Below, one piece after another: positions 46,388 through 57,705 of a stretch of 64,000 nucleotides of DNA (its first letter is position 1; each line of letters starts with the position of its first letter). Below the pieces are notes generated by a model. That model searched no databases and was not told the origin of the DNA. It saw only the letters and a program-made list of their open reading frames with translations. A program made the translations under genes and the position numbers. This DNA comes from Adiantum capillus-veneris (Eukaryota; Streptophyta; Polypodiopsida; Polypodiales; Pteridaceae). The stretch lies in NCBI GenBank assembly GCA_014529385.2, contig CM043942.1, forward strand, positions 112,378,141 to 112,442,140, read 5' to 3'.

Positions 46388-48760
46388 TTAAAGATCTAAG
46401 ATCCTTTCATGTAGAACCTCTTTTGGTTTTTTTGCCACTCTTGCAAGAACGCGCAAGCTTGAGAGCTCTACCTCAATGGGGAGAAGTGCCTCCTGTCCAT
46501 AAACTAGATGAAAAGGGGTGATTTGGGTAGATACCTTGAAAGATGTCCTATACGCCCAAAGAGCAGCCGTCAAATGGCGATCCCAATCATTAGGCCGGTC
46601 CACAACCTGCTTAGAAATCATCTTACATATCATTCCATTCACTTTTTCCACCAATCCATTGCATTGAGGATAGTAGGGTGTGGAATGCAGGTGTTTCACT
46701 TTTAACCTCCTCAAGAGATCATTCAGAAGGTCAGCCCTAAAACCTGGGCCTCGATCTGATAAGATTTCTAGGGGTGTTCCAAACCTACTACAAATATGGT
46801 CAAAAATAAACTTTGATACCTCTTCAGCTGTGATTCGAGTTGTGCTTGTTGCTTCCGCCCATAGTGTCATGTAGTCAACACCCATGATGATGAAAACCTT
46901 CCCTGTAGAAGTACGAGGTAGGGGACCTATTGCATCCACACCCCACTTTTCAACAGGGCCATAAGATATTATTGGGACTCGAGACTCATATGTTAGTTGT
47001 CTATCCCTAGCAATTTGGCATGGCTTACATGCCTTACACCAATATTGGACATCACGATGTAAGCTCGGCCAAATAAACCCTGCTTGTAAAATCTTCCTAC
47101 TTGTAATATCTTGAGAAAAGTGACCACCACAGACATCATCATGACATGAAAGAAGAATTTTCTCTATCTCTTGCACACCCGGTACTCTCCTCAAGACCAA
47201 ATCTTTCCCTTTGCGATATAAATCATCCCCGATCAACTCGTAAGGTGTGGCCTTCTTAACTAGTCTATGTCTTTGCACCTTGTCTAAGTGTTTGGAACAC
47301 TCACCTGCTTGTAGAAAGAAGATAATGTCTTTTAGCTCCTCTTGACCTTGATATTTGGGTTCATATAGTTTCACACCTCCTACCTCCATTTGAAGCTTTT
47401 CATTTGCGAGTAAGTCTGCTTCCTTGTTATGAGTTCTCACAATGTGTTGTACCTGTGTTGCTTTAAAACCCTTCATCAAAGCTCTTACACTACTAAGCCA
47501 CTCAAACAATGTACGATTCTTGCACCTCCAAGTCCCTTGGATTTGCCTGACCACTAGCAAAGAATAACCTTTTATAATAAGTCTTTGTATGCCTAATTCT
47601 TTGCATTCTTCTAACCCAAGGGTTAGAGCAGCATACTCAGCCTCATTGTTAGAGTGAACACTGGGTAGAGTGATACCTTTTCTAACCATTACCTCCTTTT
47701 GTGGGTTCAAAATGATGATTCCCCCTGCTGCTTTGTCTTGTTGGCGTTGATAAGCTCCGTCAAAGCATAAAGTATGGGCATTATCAATCTCCTTCACTTT
47801 GAACTGTTTTGAGCCTTCCTCTCTTTGTAGTCGTGATCCTTCCCTTTCTCTCACTTTGTAGGTGAGAATGTCTGCAAGTCCTGCTCTTGTGCTATCTTCT
47901 ACAAGGAAAGTGTATTCAAATTCTTGGAGTTCAAGCACCCACTTTGCTATTCTAGATGAGAGGCTCATGTGTTGTACTATATATGGTAGATTGTGCTCTA
48001 AGGTGAGAAAAACAAATGGCACAGGGAGAAGATACGATCGAAACTTCCTTACCGCAAACAAGATTGCAAAGACCACTTTCTCCATTTCAGTGTATCCCTT
48101 CTCGGCCGGAGTCATCACCTTGCTTGCAAAATAGATCGGCCTCATGTATGATGTTTTAGGATCTTTTTGCATCAAAACAACACCAATTGCTTCGAAACCT
48201 ACACTTGGAGTGACATAGTAGGTCTCCTTTGGATCTGGTGGCATTAGGATTGGGAGAGAGCTGAGAATGCCCTTCACTTCCTCAAAACATTTTGCATGTT
48301 CCCTCCCCCATTCAAATGTAGATTGGCTTGTCAACCTATGCAAAGGGACGATGGCTTCTGCTAGGAGATGGATGAAGCGAGACATGTACCTCACTTTGTG
48401 GTTGAAGGTCATTAGCTCCTTAGTTGTTGTTGGTGGAGATAATGACAAAAGGGCCTCTACTTTAGAGGGATCCACTTGAATTCCTTGTGAAGAAACCACA
48501 TGGCCTAGCAAAACCACCAAAGATTCACCGATATGACACTTCTCTGGGTTGAGTTGTCCCCCAAATTGATGGAGCCTCTTAAGCCCCTCTTCAAACTTTT
48601 GGCAATGAAGTGATCTACAACTATAAATACAGAAATCATCCATAAAGACTCTTATAGATTTTCCAAAGAATGGCTGAAATACAAATATTGTGAATCTCAT
48701 GAAGGTGCTAGGAGCATTGGTGAGCCCAAAAGGCTTACTCTGAATGCAAAACATCCCCAA
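46388..48760 (-). CDS. Element 9 RT C-half, dual RNase H and integrase
   Basis: 790 codons. [17 protein letters not shown], catalytic RVFMDDFCIYSC near residue 40, LNPEKCHIGE. First RNase H: VTPSVGFEAIGVVLMQKD and YTEMEKVVFAILFAVRKFRSY. Second (Tat-type) RNase H: TLCFDGAYQRQQDKAAGGII, NNEAEYAALTLGLEECKELG, HNKEADLLA. Integrase: GGHFSQDITSRKILQ...CKACKPCQIAR, WGVDAIGPLPR, LSDRGPGFRADLL and YPQCNGLVEKVNGM supply HHCC and D, D, E. A TAA at 46388 interrupts before the C-terminal domain. Confidence 0.85.
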   Translation of the reverse strand: MGMFCIQSKPFGLTNAPSTFMRFTIFVFQPFFGKSIRVFMDDFCIYSCRSLHCQKFEEGLKRLHQFGGQLNPEKCHIGESLVVLLGHVVSSQGIQVDPSKVEALLSLSPPTTTKELMTFNHKVRYMSRFIHLLAEAIVPLHRLTSQSTFEWGREHAKCFEEVKGILSSLPILMPPDPKETYYVTPSVGFEAIGVVLMQKDPKTSYMRPIYFASKVMTPAEKGYTEMEKVVFAILFAVRKFRSYLLPVPFVFLTLEHNLPYIVQHMSLSSRIAKWVLELQEFEYTFLVEDSTRAGLADILTYKVREREGSRLQREEGSKQFKVKEIDNAHTLCFDGAYQRQQDKAAGGIIILNPQKEVMVRKGITLPSVHSNNEAEYAALTLGLEECKELGIQRLIIKGYSLLVVRQIQGTWRCKNRTLFEWLSSVRALMKGFKATQVQHIVRTHNKEADLLANEKLQMEVGGVKLYEPKYQGQEELKDIIFFLQAGECSKHLDKVQRHRLVKKATPYELIGDDLYRKGKDLVLRRVPGVQEIEKILLSCHDDVCGGHFSQDITSRKILQAGFIWPSLHRDVQYWCKACKPCQIARDRQLTYESRVPIISYGPVEKWGVDAIGPLPRTSTGKVFIIMGVDYMTLWAEATSTTRITAEEVSKFIFDHICSRFGTPLEILSDRGPGFRADLLNDLLRRLKVKHLHSTPYYPQCNGLVEKVNGMICKMISKQVVDRPNDWDRHLTAALWAYRTSFKVSTQITPFHLVYGQEALLPIEVELSSLRVLARVAKKPKEVLHERILDL

Positions 48761-50217
48761 GGTGTGATGAAGGTGGTTTTTGGCTGGTCCTCTTCTGCTA
48801 TTCTAATTTGAAAATATCCTGAATACCCATCACACACAGTGTAGCATTCGTGACCTGCTACTTCATTCAAAATTTCATCTTGGGAAGGGAGAGGGAAGTG
48901 GTCCCTCTTTGTCGCAGCGTTGAGGGGTTTGTAATCCACGCACACCCTCCACTTGCCATTCTTCTTGGGAGTGACTACAATAGGTGATACCCATTCGGAG
49001 TTGGATACTGGATAGATGAAGCCAGCCTTCAAGAGTCGATTCACTTCTTGTAGGAGAGCCTTTTGTTGCACAGATCCTAGTCGCCTTAACTTTTGAGCCA
49101 CGGGTTTGGTCCCTGGTTTCAATTCAATTCGATGCTCTATTACATCTACACCTCTTATTTGTGAGTAGTCAGTGATAAAAAAATTGGGATACCTCCTTAA
49201 CATATTGATGTAGGACTTCTTCTCCTCACAAGTAAGATCTTTTACAAGCATCTTCTCAAATCCTTCTTCAAGGTGGTGGCATCTTTCATCCCCTCGTGTG
49301 TGATTGTCTGTTGGATTTTCTTCTACAAGAACATCTTGAGTGTTGGCATTGACTACAATTCCCATTACCTCCAAAGAAAACTCCTCTTCACTGGTTGATG
49401 CTTCCTCATCAGTTGAGTAAGGACTCTCCTCCTCGCTCTCTTCATCTGCCATGGTTTCATAGTTGATATCTAGTTGCTTTCCTTCTCGCCAATCATACAC
49501 CACCGGTTGACCCTTCTTAAGAATCAAACGACCACTTCCCCATTTTTGATCTGCATTCACAGAAATGAGCCAAGGCCTCCCTAGGATGATGGGATAGCCC
49601 TCCCCCTTAGCTGGCATGACATACATGTCCACTCGTGCATCTATGTTACATACAGAGACTTTTACATTTTCAATGATCCCCAAACACTTCACACTTGAGT
49701 TGTTGGCTAGCCTAGCTTGACAATTAGAGGACTTTGTAATTTCAAGCCCTAACATGTTCATTGATTTTTCCGTGATCACACACATTTGAGCTCCACCATC
49801 AACATATATATTAGACACCTTTTTACCCCTTATGTAAGCATCCACAATGGGTTCCACATCTTTTTGTAGCTTTGAGGCCACAACCTTAATGGAAAGATTT
49901 GCTTTCTTTTTTGGAATTCTTGTACTTACCAACTTTGGCCATTGCCTTCTTACTTTGGCTGATAGGTGTAGAAGTTGAGGCCATGAAATGTTTGGCTTTT
50001 GGGTTTGTAAATCCTCCAGGATGTTGTAGGGCTCTAGCTCCTTTCCCAATGGGAAGTCGTTGATACCAATTTCCCTTCGCCTTGATCTTTTCTTCCTGCT
50101 ACTTTCATCCTCTTCCATCTTTGACTTCTTCTTCTTGTCCCTTCTGGCTGAATTTGTTCCTTCACTTCTCATGTCTTCATCCTTATCATGTGCTCTTGTG
50201 CGTTTTTCTGCCGGCAT
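48697..50217 (-). CDS. Element 9 protease and N-half of reverse transcriptase
   Basis: 506 codons. The start is Lys/Arg/Glu-rich (RRDKKKKSKMEEDES), then INDFPLGKELEPYNILEDL, shared with element 5. Retropepsin: IYVDGGAQMCVITEKSM near residue 135 and YPIILGRPWLISV near 205. Acidic linker 260-300. RT begins at ~350 with KPVAQKLRRLG, WVSPIVVTPKKNGKWRVCVDY and GYSGYFQIRIAEEDQPK. The frame is lost right after TPWGCFAFRV, one base out, so the remaining RT is read from 48760. Confidence 0.8.
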   Translation of the reverse strand: MPAEKRTRAHDKDEDMRSEGTNSARRDKKKKSKMEEDESSRKKRSRRREIGINDFPLGKELEPYNILEDLQTQKPNISWPQLLHLSAKVRRQWPKLVSTRIPKKKANLSIKVVASKLQKDVEPIVDAYIRGKKVSNIYVDGGAQMCVITEKSMNMLGLEITKSSNCQARLANNSSVKCLGIIENVKVSVCNIDARVDMYVMPAKGEGYPIILGRPWLISVNADQKWGSGRLILKKGQPVVYDWREGKQLDINYETMADEESEEESPYSTDEEASTSEEEFSLEVMGIVVNANTQDVLVEENPTDNHTRGDERCHHLEEGFEKMLVKDLTCEEKKSYINMLRRYPNFFITDYSQIRGVDVIEHRIELKPGTKPVAQKLRRLGSVQQKALLQEVNRLLKAGFIYPVSNSEWVSPIVVTPKKNGKWRVCVDYKPLNAATKRDHFPLPSQDEILNEVAGHECYTVCDGYSGYFQIRIAEEDQPKTTFITPWGCFAFRVSLLGSPMLLAPS

Positions 50218-50339
50218 AACATCAAAGTTTAGAGTATGCTCATCTATTAACTCTTCTAGCTTGATGATGTTGACTCCTCTTTCTTCCTCCTCATGTGGGA
50301 CGGGAGGTATATTTGCTGGTGGTGGTGGTCAACGAAGGA

Positions 50340-51222
50340 TTTGTGGGCATTGAGCTAGTTCTTGCTGCACAGTGAGAGGAGGCGGTCTGGGGGGATATAT
50401 GTCTCCCGGAAGTCGCCTTGGATGTGGACAATTGTACATTCCATGGCCCATTTCATTGCAATTACAACATCACAACTCTTGAGCTTGTCTTCGTTGATTG
50501 CGATTCCCTTCTCTTGGTTGTCGTTGTTGAGGTAGGCCTTGTACTAGATTCAGAGCGAGGTTCTCAAGCTGTTGAGTTAGCCTTTGTAAAACCTCTTGTT
50601 GAGAGTTATCTCCTATCTGTGAAGATTGTGCAAGAGGGGCCCTAATTGGTGCTTCCATGGTTTGTGAAGACTCCCTCTCACTCACTTCATTCAAACCCCT
50701 TGCTCTATGTGCTTGGAAGTGTAGTTTTCTAAACTTGATGATGGCTACCTCACGTGCTTCTTCGAAGGTGGATGGGAATTTTAGCTCTACTTTAGCCTTT
50801 AAAAGTGGATACAAGCCAACCATGAATCTCTCTTTTTTTAGAAAGTTAGGTGCACCACCATGATTTTCTAATGTAGCCTCCCACCTACCCCATAGATTGA
50901 CAAAGGTTGCTTCATAAGAGGGATAGTCTTCAAGTGATACCTGCTTATGTCCAATAAGACATTTCCATAGTCCTTCAGAAGCATCACCTTGCCCGAACTT
51001 GGAGAGGAAGCTTGCTCGCAGTCTCTCCCAATTGGACTTGATTTGGGGTTGCAAGGTCTCATACCATGCTTTAGCTTCTGCTTTTAGAACCAACGGGAAG
51101 GCTCGTAGCTTTACTTCCTCTTCATCTCTCCCGGATATGAGATGTGCCATCTCCAAGTTGTCAAGAAACTCTTGCGCATCTTCCCCACTTCTTGCATAGA
51201 ATGTGGGAAAAGAACTTGACAT
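50340..51222 (-). pseudogene. gag: Element 9 gag
   Basis: The start is the ATG at 51222 (MSSSFPTFYARSGEDAQEF). The retrotransposon gag domain has EEVKLRAFPLVLKAEAKAWYETL and FLSKFGQGDASEGLW in residues ~30-100, then FLKKERFMVGLYPLLKAKVE. A Gln-rich helix ends the capsid. A TGA near 50467 precedes a knuckle CCNCNEMGHGMYNC (CX2CX4HX4C, near 50463-50420). A second TGA near 50334 precedes a Pro-rich stretch and the start of the next ORF. Confidence 0.8.
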
Positions 51223-51848
51223 TTTGTTTAGACTTTTTGAAATCTCTTTTTTTAAAATAAACTTTTCTCTTACAGGCCACACAAGATTATTGACACTATA
51301 AATCTGATTACATTAAAATGAAGATATACACATCCATTGTTAATTCGTACTTTATCATAGGTAGAATAAATGGATTAATTGAAGCATTGATTTCATTGAG
51401 GCGAGTGGATCCAAATATCCTCCTTATGATAGATTGAAACCTAAACTTAGTTGCAATGATTATATGAATGGATTGCCGAGCAATAGGCCTAAAAGGTTCA
51501 TTGTTTTGATCGTGATTCATGTGCTACTCCTCGTTGTTGGTTTGAAGACCTCGTTCCTTCATATGTCCCTTGAGCACCCCTTCACCAATCCTTGTTCCTG
51601 CCTTTAAAACAAAATGAAAACGTGAACATCAAAAGAAGTTTCATAATTGATGATTGGAAGTATAATTGGATTGGGTGATGCCAGTATTTCTCTAAGTCTT
51701 TCTGCACCAAACATAAAAACAATGCGTTGTTGGAAAAAGACTTTTCTATCTATGTGAACATTTACTCTAATGTGTTGTGCAAAATGAAATGGATAGATGG
51801 GAACTCCATTGTTCATCACTAAAAAATTTGAAGGTAACTTGGAAATAT

Positions 51849-51868
51849 GTTCCTCAGTGGGGGCACCA
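51849..51868 (-). other. Primer-binding site of element 9
   Basis: The minus strand TGGTGCCCCCACTGAGGAAC starts five bases inside the LTR end. It has the TGG start expected for a tRNA 3' CCA. I could not assign the primer tRNA. Confidence 0.6.
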
Positions 51869-51873
51869 CTTTA

Positions 51874-54039
51874 TGAGGGCGAGCTTTTTGAAATGGGGCC
51901 TCTAAACCCAAACCAATGGGCCTACCCTCACAAAATGTTCGTAAAGAGGTACGCACACTACTTGAGGCACCACCTTCTTTTGGGAGTGGAGAAGGAAACC
52001 AATCAAAATAACACCTGCACTCACCCACTCAAGCAACACACTTTGAAAACCCCCTTACTCTATATACACTTTGGACACTTGAACACCATCAACGATTATG
52101 CAACCCAATGCCGTGCATCAAAATGAAATATGAAATTTGTGGAATAGCATTCACCTTCTCCCCATAAGAATACCCATAATACATCCAAACTCTTCCTCTC
52201 TCAAGTACTCATCAAAAAATCATGCGCACAAGACTTGCCTCTCAAACACACAAGAGAATCACTTACATCAAACTAACACACTTTGCATAGAGAGCTCATC
52301 TCCATCTATGCAATGCCGTGACACAAATAAAATCACCATGAGAGGTAGCCACATGCATATGTAATGAAGCAAAAGAGAGTTGGAGTGAGAAATTTCTTTA
52401 CACCAATTGAATAAGTGTGGAGAAACAAACCAATGGTAGATTGAGAATAGAACACTTACTTGATTTAGACCAATTGAATTAAATTTCTTTAGACCAATTG
52501 AATAAGTGTGGAGAAACAAACCAATGGTAGATTGAGAATAGAACACTTACTTGATTTCTTGCACACCTTTTAAGGGGAGGACAGACGCTGGCTAACCATC
52601 ATGAATTGCGACACTTGAAAGTTTTGAAGATGATTTCATGATCATTAACATAACCATGAGAGAGATCATGATGTATTTACAAGTTATTGAGGTGATACAA
52701 ATGATTTCTTGGGTTGCTGGAGTAAGAGATTGTAGAATGGAAAGAGTGGAGAATAGAGTTGCACTTCCTCCAAAGAGGAGGGTTAGGAGGGAGGATGTGA
52801 AAGAGGGAGAGTTGGGGTTTTCTCTACTATTGATCAAGAAACAACATGAAGTTGAAAATATAGGCGTGTGTCCTTGAGTCTCTCCAAGGGGGGCTATTTA
52901 TAGTTGTGTAGGAGTGGGATTATGCTACACTTAATTAGAGTAAGTGATTAGACCTAATTAAGTGTCCTTTGACAACTCATTGACTATTGGACATAAAAGG
53001 GACTATTTATTCACAAAAAATATCATTTTAGACCGTGAAGGCTCCATAGGGGTGCATAATGTAGGTGGGCCCCACCATGAGGCCCTACGGGTGGCTCTTG
53101 CGGAGTATCTCAACTTGTCTGTCTTGGCATTTAGAAAGCATATTTAGGTTGGTCCCATCACATGCAAGTGACCTTGAACACTCATTGCTCTTCTAAAAGA
53201 TGAGTAGGGAAAAAATAAGATCTCACCCTCTTGATTTACTTGATTTACAGTTCCCTTTTGCTGCGAATCTGACAGATTTACACTATTTTGACCATAACGT
53301 TTTACCTGTAGCTCGGAATGACATGCTTCAAAAGGCAAAATTGAGCTTCTCAACATGTTTGATATGAATTTGGACTATTCTTCACGCCTATGCACCAAGG
53401 AATTCGGTTTGGAAGATCCACACTAGGCTAGGGAACCTTTTGCTTCCAAGTCTTCTTGTATGGGCCCTTTGCTTGTATGCATCCAAGGGGAATCATGCTT
53501 TTTCAAGAGGCTATGATGCTTAAACAAATAGAGGAGGGCCCAATATTATTTTCTTGTGAAAAGAATATACAAATTGGAGTCTTTTTGAAAGGAGAGAAAC
53601 TATATGTATATTCTTAAGAGATATTGGGCCACCTATGTAGGGGGCATAGAAGACTTGTAGAGAGGGACCATAATCTTTGGTAAAGACAAGTGGAGAGTTT
53701 ATTTCCATGGGAATTTATCTATATGGTGTGGAAGATGGATATATTATTTTTCTACTACTAATTCACAAGAGGTAAGAAAGTTTGGGGGTATATAGCTGGT
53801 TATTGTATGCTTATTCTATTTACAAAGCAAAAAAGAAAAGGGTGGTAATATAAATATATGACTAAGGTGACATTTTCGGGAAGAGTATAATGTATGTGTC
53901 GCCACAAAGATTAAACGAAGAGGGGGAATTTACTCTAGATAACTTAATAGCGTAGAAAAATATATACACATATGAGGAAAAGGACGTTGAGTAGGCTGAG
54001 AAATGTTGCAAAAAGATGGTTACCATTTTATGCCACTCA
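51874..54039 (-). repeat. 5' LTR of element 9, with internal ~100-bp duplication
   Basis: Partner of 43682-45755 but ~90 bp longer. The segment TTTCTTTA(C/G)ACCAATTGAATAAGTG to ACACTTACTTGATTT occurs twice in tandem (about 52393-52465 and 52487-52558), against once in the other LTR. Confidence 0.85.
52894..52903 (-). promoter_or_regulatory. TATA box in element 9 5' LTR
   Basis: CTATAAATAG on the minus strand; this copy would drive the element's genomic RNA towards lower coordinates. Confidence 0.5.
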
Positions 54040-54043
54040 CTAT

Positions 54044-54271
54044 AAATGGTTGGTATTATTTATTGCATGTGAGTAAGTAGAATAGAGATTTTTCAGTCTT
54101 GCAGTGCACCTGCCTTTGTGCAGTTAAAGGGGCATCACTGTTGAGAGCTATGGTCTTAATAGTGGAGTCCTATGGGGCTTGCCTACGGCTTAACCACTAT
54201 TGAGCTATTAGAAGCTTGACAAGAACCGGTGCTATTTTTGTGTTGAACGACCCTCTCTTCTATTCCTTGCA
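54044..54271 (+). repeat. Probable R-U5 end of the element 6 5' LTR
   Basis: It lies between the element 9 insertion and the primer site. CTATAAATGG at 54040 could be its TATA box, straddling the insertion point. No counterpart to this segment is seen after 60366, consistent with the 3' LTR being interrupted there. Confidence 0.45.
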
Positions 54272-54276
54272 ATTAA

Positions 54277-54289
54277 TGGTATCCGAGAC
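54277..54289 (+). other. Primer-binding site of element 6 (tRNA-iMet-like)
   Basis: TGGTATCCGAGAC resembles TGGTATCAGAGC. It is preceded by ...TTCCTTGCAATTAA, the probable end of the 5' LTR, and followed 120 bp later by gag. Confidence 0.6.
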
Positions 54290-54397
54290 ATGGGTATAGT
54301 AGCTTGAGTGCTTTTTCTAAAGGGGTAAAGAGGAGTAGCAACGAGGGCTTGAAGTGCCAAAGTACACCTAAAAAGTTTACATCTAAAAGTTGTTAGA

Positions 54398-55910
54398 ATG
54401 GCTAACAATAGTAAAGAGAGTGAAATTAATGTTGATAACTTTGATTTTGCTAACGAGCAAGCTCCTAATGATGCCCCGATGCTTGTTAACTATCTTGTTT
54501 GTAGGCTTCAACAAGCCATGGGCAATCCATCCCTCCAAAGTGAAGTGCAACGGCAGCTTCGTGCTCACGGGATTCTCCAAGCTCCCCACCATGACGAGAG
54601 AACACCTAGGAAGCCTCCTTGCGAGACTTCCAAAAGAGGTCTCTCCGCGATTCAAGAAGAACAAGAGGATCCCTATGAAGGGCTCAGACATTTTCTCCTT
54701 GATGACGCATCTCCTTCTCAAAGGAAAATTCAAGAACATCCAACGAAGGAACGAGAATGAAGTGAGTCTCCCGCCACCTCCATGGAGATGGATCCACGAA
54801 GACGGCGGGCTAAACGCTCTCCATCACCTCCAAAACGGAGAAGACCATCGCACACTTCTCCACACCATACTTCAAAGAGGGATGACAAAAATCAAGAGAA
54901 GAAAAAGGAGAGAAAGAGGACACCCTCTTATCCATCTTCTTCATCCTCTTCCTCTTATGAAAGTGATGGTGAAGACAACGAAGATCAAGGCAAGAAAAAG
55001 GCGATAAAGAGGTCACCCTCTTCTCCATCTTCCGCAAATTCTTCATCTTCTGAAGAAAGTGATGGTGCAACCTTTGAACCTTCAAAAAGAAGAGGCCATA
55101 GGAAATCCTATGCCACGTGCAAGAGGTCATCCAAGCTCAAGAAGTTTAAAGAGGGAGGGAAGAGCATCTCTTTCCTTACCTACAATGGCACTTTTGGGGC
55201 TAGGAAAAAGTCTTGGCCTTTATCCAACAATTCGATGCGGTGTTCGGAGATGAGGGCTTCACGGAGTCCTCTAAGCTATGACATGTAGCTATGCACTTTC
55301 AAAATTCCGCCACGCAATGGTGGTCTAGCCTACGGGCCAACGATGAAGCTCCACGAACATGGAAAGCTTTATGAGATTCCATTATGAAGCAGTTTTTGGC
55401 CACCGATGCCAAAGACAAAGTACTCAACGAATGGCGAAGCTTAAAGCTCTCTCCCTATGAATCCATCCACAAATATGCAAACAAGTTTTGGGACCTACAA
55501 CTCAAAGCCACGTCTTCAAAAAGTTGAATTTTGGAGAGAAAAAGCAGCAATTTTGTGCGGGCTTAACCGAAGAAATGGCGGATTATGTCAACTCCCAAAG
55601 GCCACACACCATATCAGCGGCGGTAATACGTCATACTATGGTGGCCTCTTGAATCAATTTCCAAACAAGGGCTAAGAATAATTCTAAGCCCCCTTAAAAC
55701 AAGGGTTCCAATGAGCCTAAGGGGAAGGACAATGACCAAAAGTTTTCTAAGGGCAATTCCAACAAAGCTAAAGAGAAGGCAGTTTAAAAAGGCAAAAATA
55801 AAGAGCTTGAGCGTTATCGCAAGGATAACCGGTGTTTCAAGTGCGGCGAACCAGGGCATGCATACCGCGCTTGTCCCCAAAAGAACAACGGCGCCATGAT
55901 CCTCCTAGAG
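54398..55910 (+). pseudogene. gag: Element 6 gag with Ser/Arg-rich domain and zinc knuckle
   Basis: The start is the ATG at 54398 (MANNSKESEINVDNF). Residues ~130-270 (54782-55150) form a Lys/Arg/Ser-rich zone with two similar blocks (KRTPSYPSSSSSSSYESDGE and IKRSPSSPSSANSSSSEES), resembling an RS domain. A capsid-like region follows in another frame (NSATQWWSSLRANDEAPRTW near 55310-55365; LSPYESIHKYANKFWDLQ near 55450-55500), with TAG/TGA stops. The knuckle CFKCGEPGHAYRAC is near 55832-55873. Broken by a TGA at 54758 and several frame changes. Confidence 0.7.
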
Positions 55911-56380
55911 CTACCTTGGTCAAAATCCAAGAGGAGGAAACTCACCACAAAGGATCTCCTCTATGCCATTCTTGGGGAAAGGTAAGAGAACATGATGCTT
56001 TTATTCTCTTTGACCCCGATTCTACTCATAATTTTATATCTATAGAGTTGGCCACCAAGCTAAGCATACAAACCTACGACATGGGAGATGTCCTACCCAC
56101 AGGTGGTTACAAGGGGCAAGAAGCTTCAGTCACTCCCTTAATCGGAAAATTGAGGCTCCATGTCCAAATCTATGTGGACAAAGAGGACTTCTTTATCTCT
56201 CCTCTCAAGCATGAGGATGTAATCCTAGGGGCACCATGGTTTGATCGCATGGCTGCCAATGTTAAATTCCCTGAAAGGAGAATCTCCTTTAAGTTCAGGG
56301 AAAAACATATGTATATATATCTAAGGAAATGGGTAACACTATACCCATTGTACATACACAAGCTTTCAACAAGTCAATAA
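55832..56380 (+). pseudogene. Element 6 protease
   Basis: Open for 182 codons in a different frame from the knuckle. The active-site segment ILFDPDSTHNFISIELATKL (near 56003-56060) corresponds to the usual LxDSGSTHNFI, with Asp kept but Ser-Gly changed to Pro-Asp. EDVILGAPWFDRM (near 56214) is the second motif. Stop at 56378 before a new open stretch. Confidence 0.7.
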
Positions 56381-56393
56381 AGAGCTCTATTCC

Positions 56394-57705
56394 GTGAACA
56401 TGATTTTTGTTAAAGACTCTCAAAATGAACCTAATGTTTTAGCAAAAGAAAATATACGCAATCAAAAGGAATTAGAGTTATCCAATTTTCTCAAGGGGTT
56501 TCAAGATGTCTTTATTGACAACATCCCTTGTGAGCTACCTCCTAAACGAGGCAATGATGACCATACAATTGAACTTCTTCTAGAAAGTTCACCGCCTAAC
56601 AAACCTCCTTGTAGAGTTTCTCAAGCTCAACAAGAGGAGATTATGTGGCAAGTGCATGAGTTAGTTGAGAAGGGCATGGTTAGGCCTAGCTCATCTCCAC
56701 TTTGTTCTCCTGTGCTGCTAGTGCAAAAGAAAGACGGCACATATCGTATGTGTGTCGACTATAGAGCACTAAATAGGGTCACTATCAAGAATAGGTTTCC
56801 CGTTCCACGGGTAGAAGACCTATTTGATAAGCTACAAGGGTCCACCTACTTCAGTAGGATTGACCTAAAAAGTGGCTATCATCAAATAAGGATAGTTGAT
56901 CAAGACATTGTAAAGACCGCATTTCACACTACTTTTGGTCTTTATGAATGCATTTTCATGCCTTTTGGCTTGACCAATGCACCAGCCACATTCAGCCACT
57001 TGATGGAGAAGCTATTCAGGCCTCACCGAACCATTACTGGAGTGTTCTTTGATGATATCATCATCTACTCTAATATCATTAGACGAACACAAGAGACACC
57101 TCCAGGTAATATTTCAAGTTCTAAAAGAGAATAAACTTTATGTTAATCGAAAGAAAAGTGATTTTTTCTTACAAGAGATTCAGTATTTAGGTCACATTAT
57201 CTCTCAAGATGGCATCCAAATGGATCCATCAAAGTTGGAGGTAATAAAAGGATGGTCTAAACCAAGGAATATTCATGAATTAAAAATCTTTATAGGTATG
57301 TGTGCATACTATAGACGCTTCATAGAAAAGTTCTCACTAATAGCAGGACCATTATATGACCTAACAAAGAAAAACGTTAGGTACACATGGTCTGCCAAGG
57401 AGAACAATGCTTTCAAAAAGCTTAAAGAAAAGCTTATTTCTCAACCTGTGCTTACACTACCGGATCTCTCAAAGCCATTTGAGGTCCAATGTGATGCTTG
57501 TGGTTATTGCCTTGGAGATGTTTTGCTTCAAGAAGGGCACGCCATAGGCTATGAAAGTCGAAGGCTCGACCTTGTTGAGCAAGCTCTACGCATATATGAA
57601 AAGGAACTCCTTGCATTTATACATGCCTTAGACTCATGGAAGCACTATTTATTGGGGACTCCTTTCATTCTGCGAACGATCACCAAAGTCTTAAGTACTT
57701 CATGA
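56394..57705 (+). pseudogene. Element 6 reverse transcriptase and RNase H start
   Basis: [22 protein letters not shown] near 56720, [16 protein letters not shown] near 56845, [16 protein letters not shown] near 56958, and catalytic [11 protein letters not shown] near 57041-57070 (FFDD). A frameshift at about 57080. Then MCAYYRRFIEKFS and RNase H PFEVQCDACGYCLGDVLLQEG with YEKELLAFIHALDSWKHYLLG. A second frameshift near 57690. Single RNase H. Confidence 0.75.

Larger units (their letters stand above)
43682..54039 (-). mobile_element. Element 9: nearly intact Tat-type Ty3/gypsy element
   Basis: LTRs lie at 43682-45755 (3') and 51874-54039 (5'), flanked by CTAT (43678-43681, 54040-54043). Minus-strand primer site 51868-51849, gag 51222-50340, PR-pol 50217-45917, purine tract 45775-45756. 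The frame is broken by only one frameshift (near 48730) and a few stops (about 50467, 50334, 46388). It is the best reference copy in this window for elements 4 and 5. The target duplication is only 4 bp, so a recombinant origin cannot be excluded. Confidence 0.85.
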
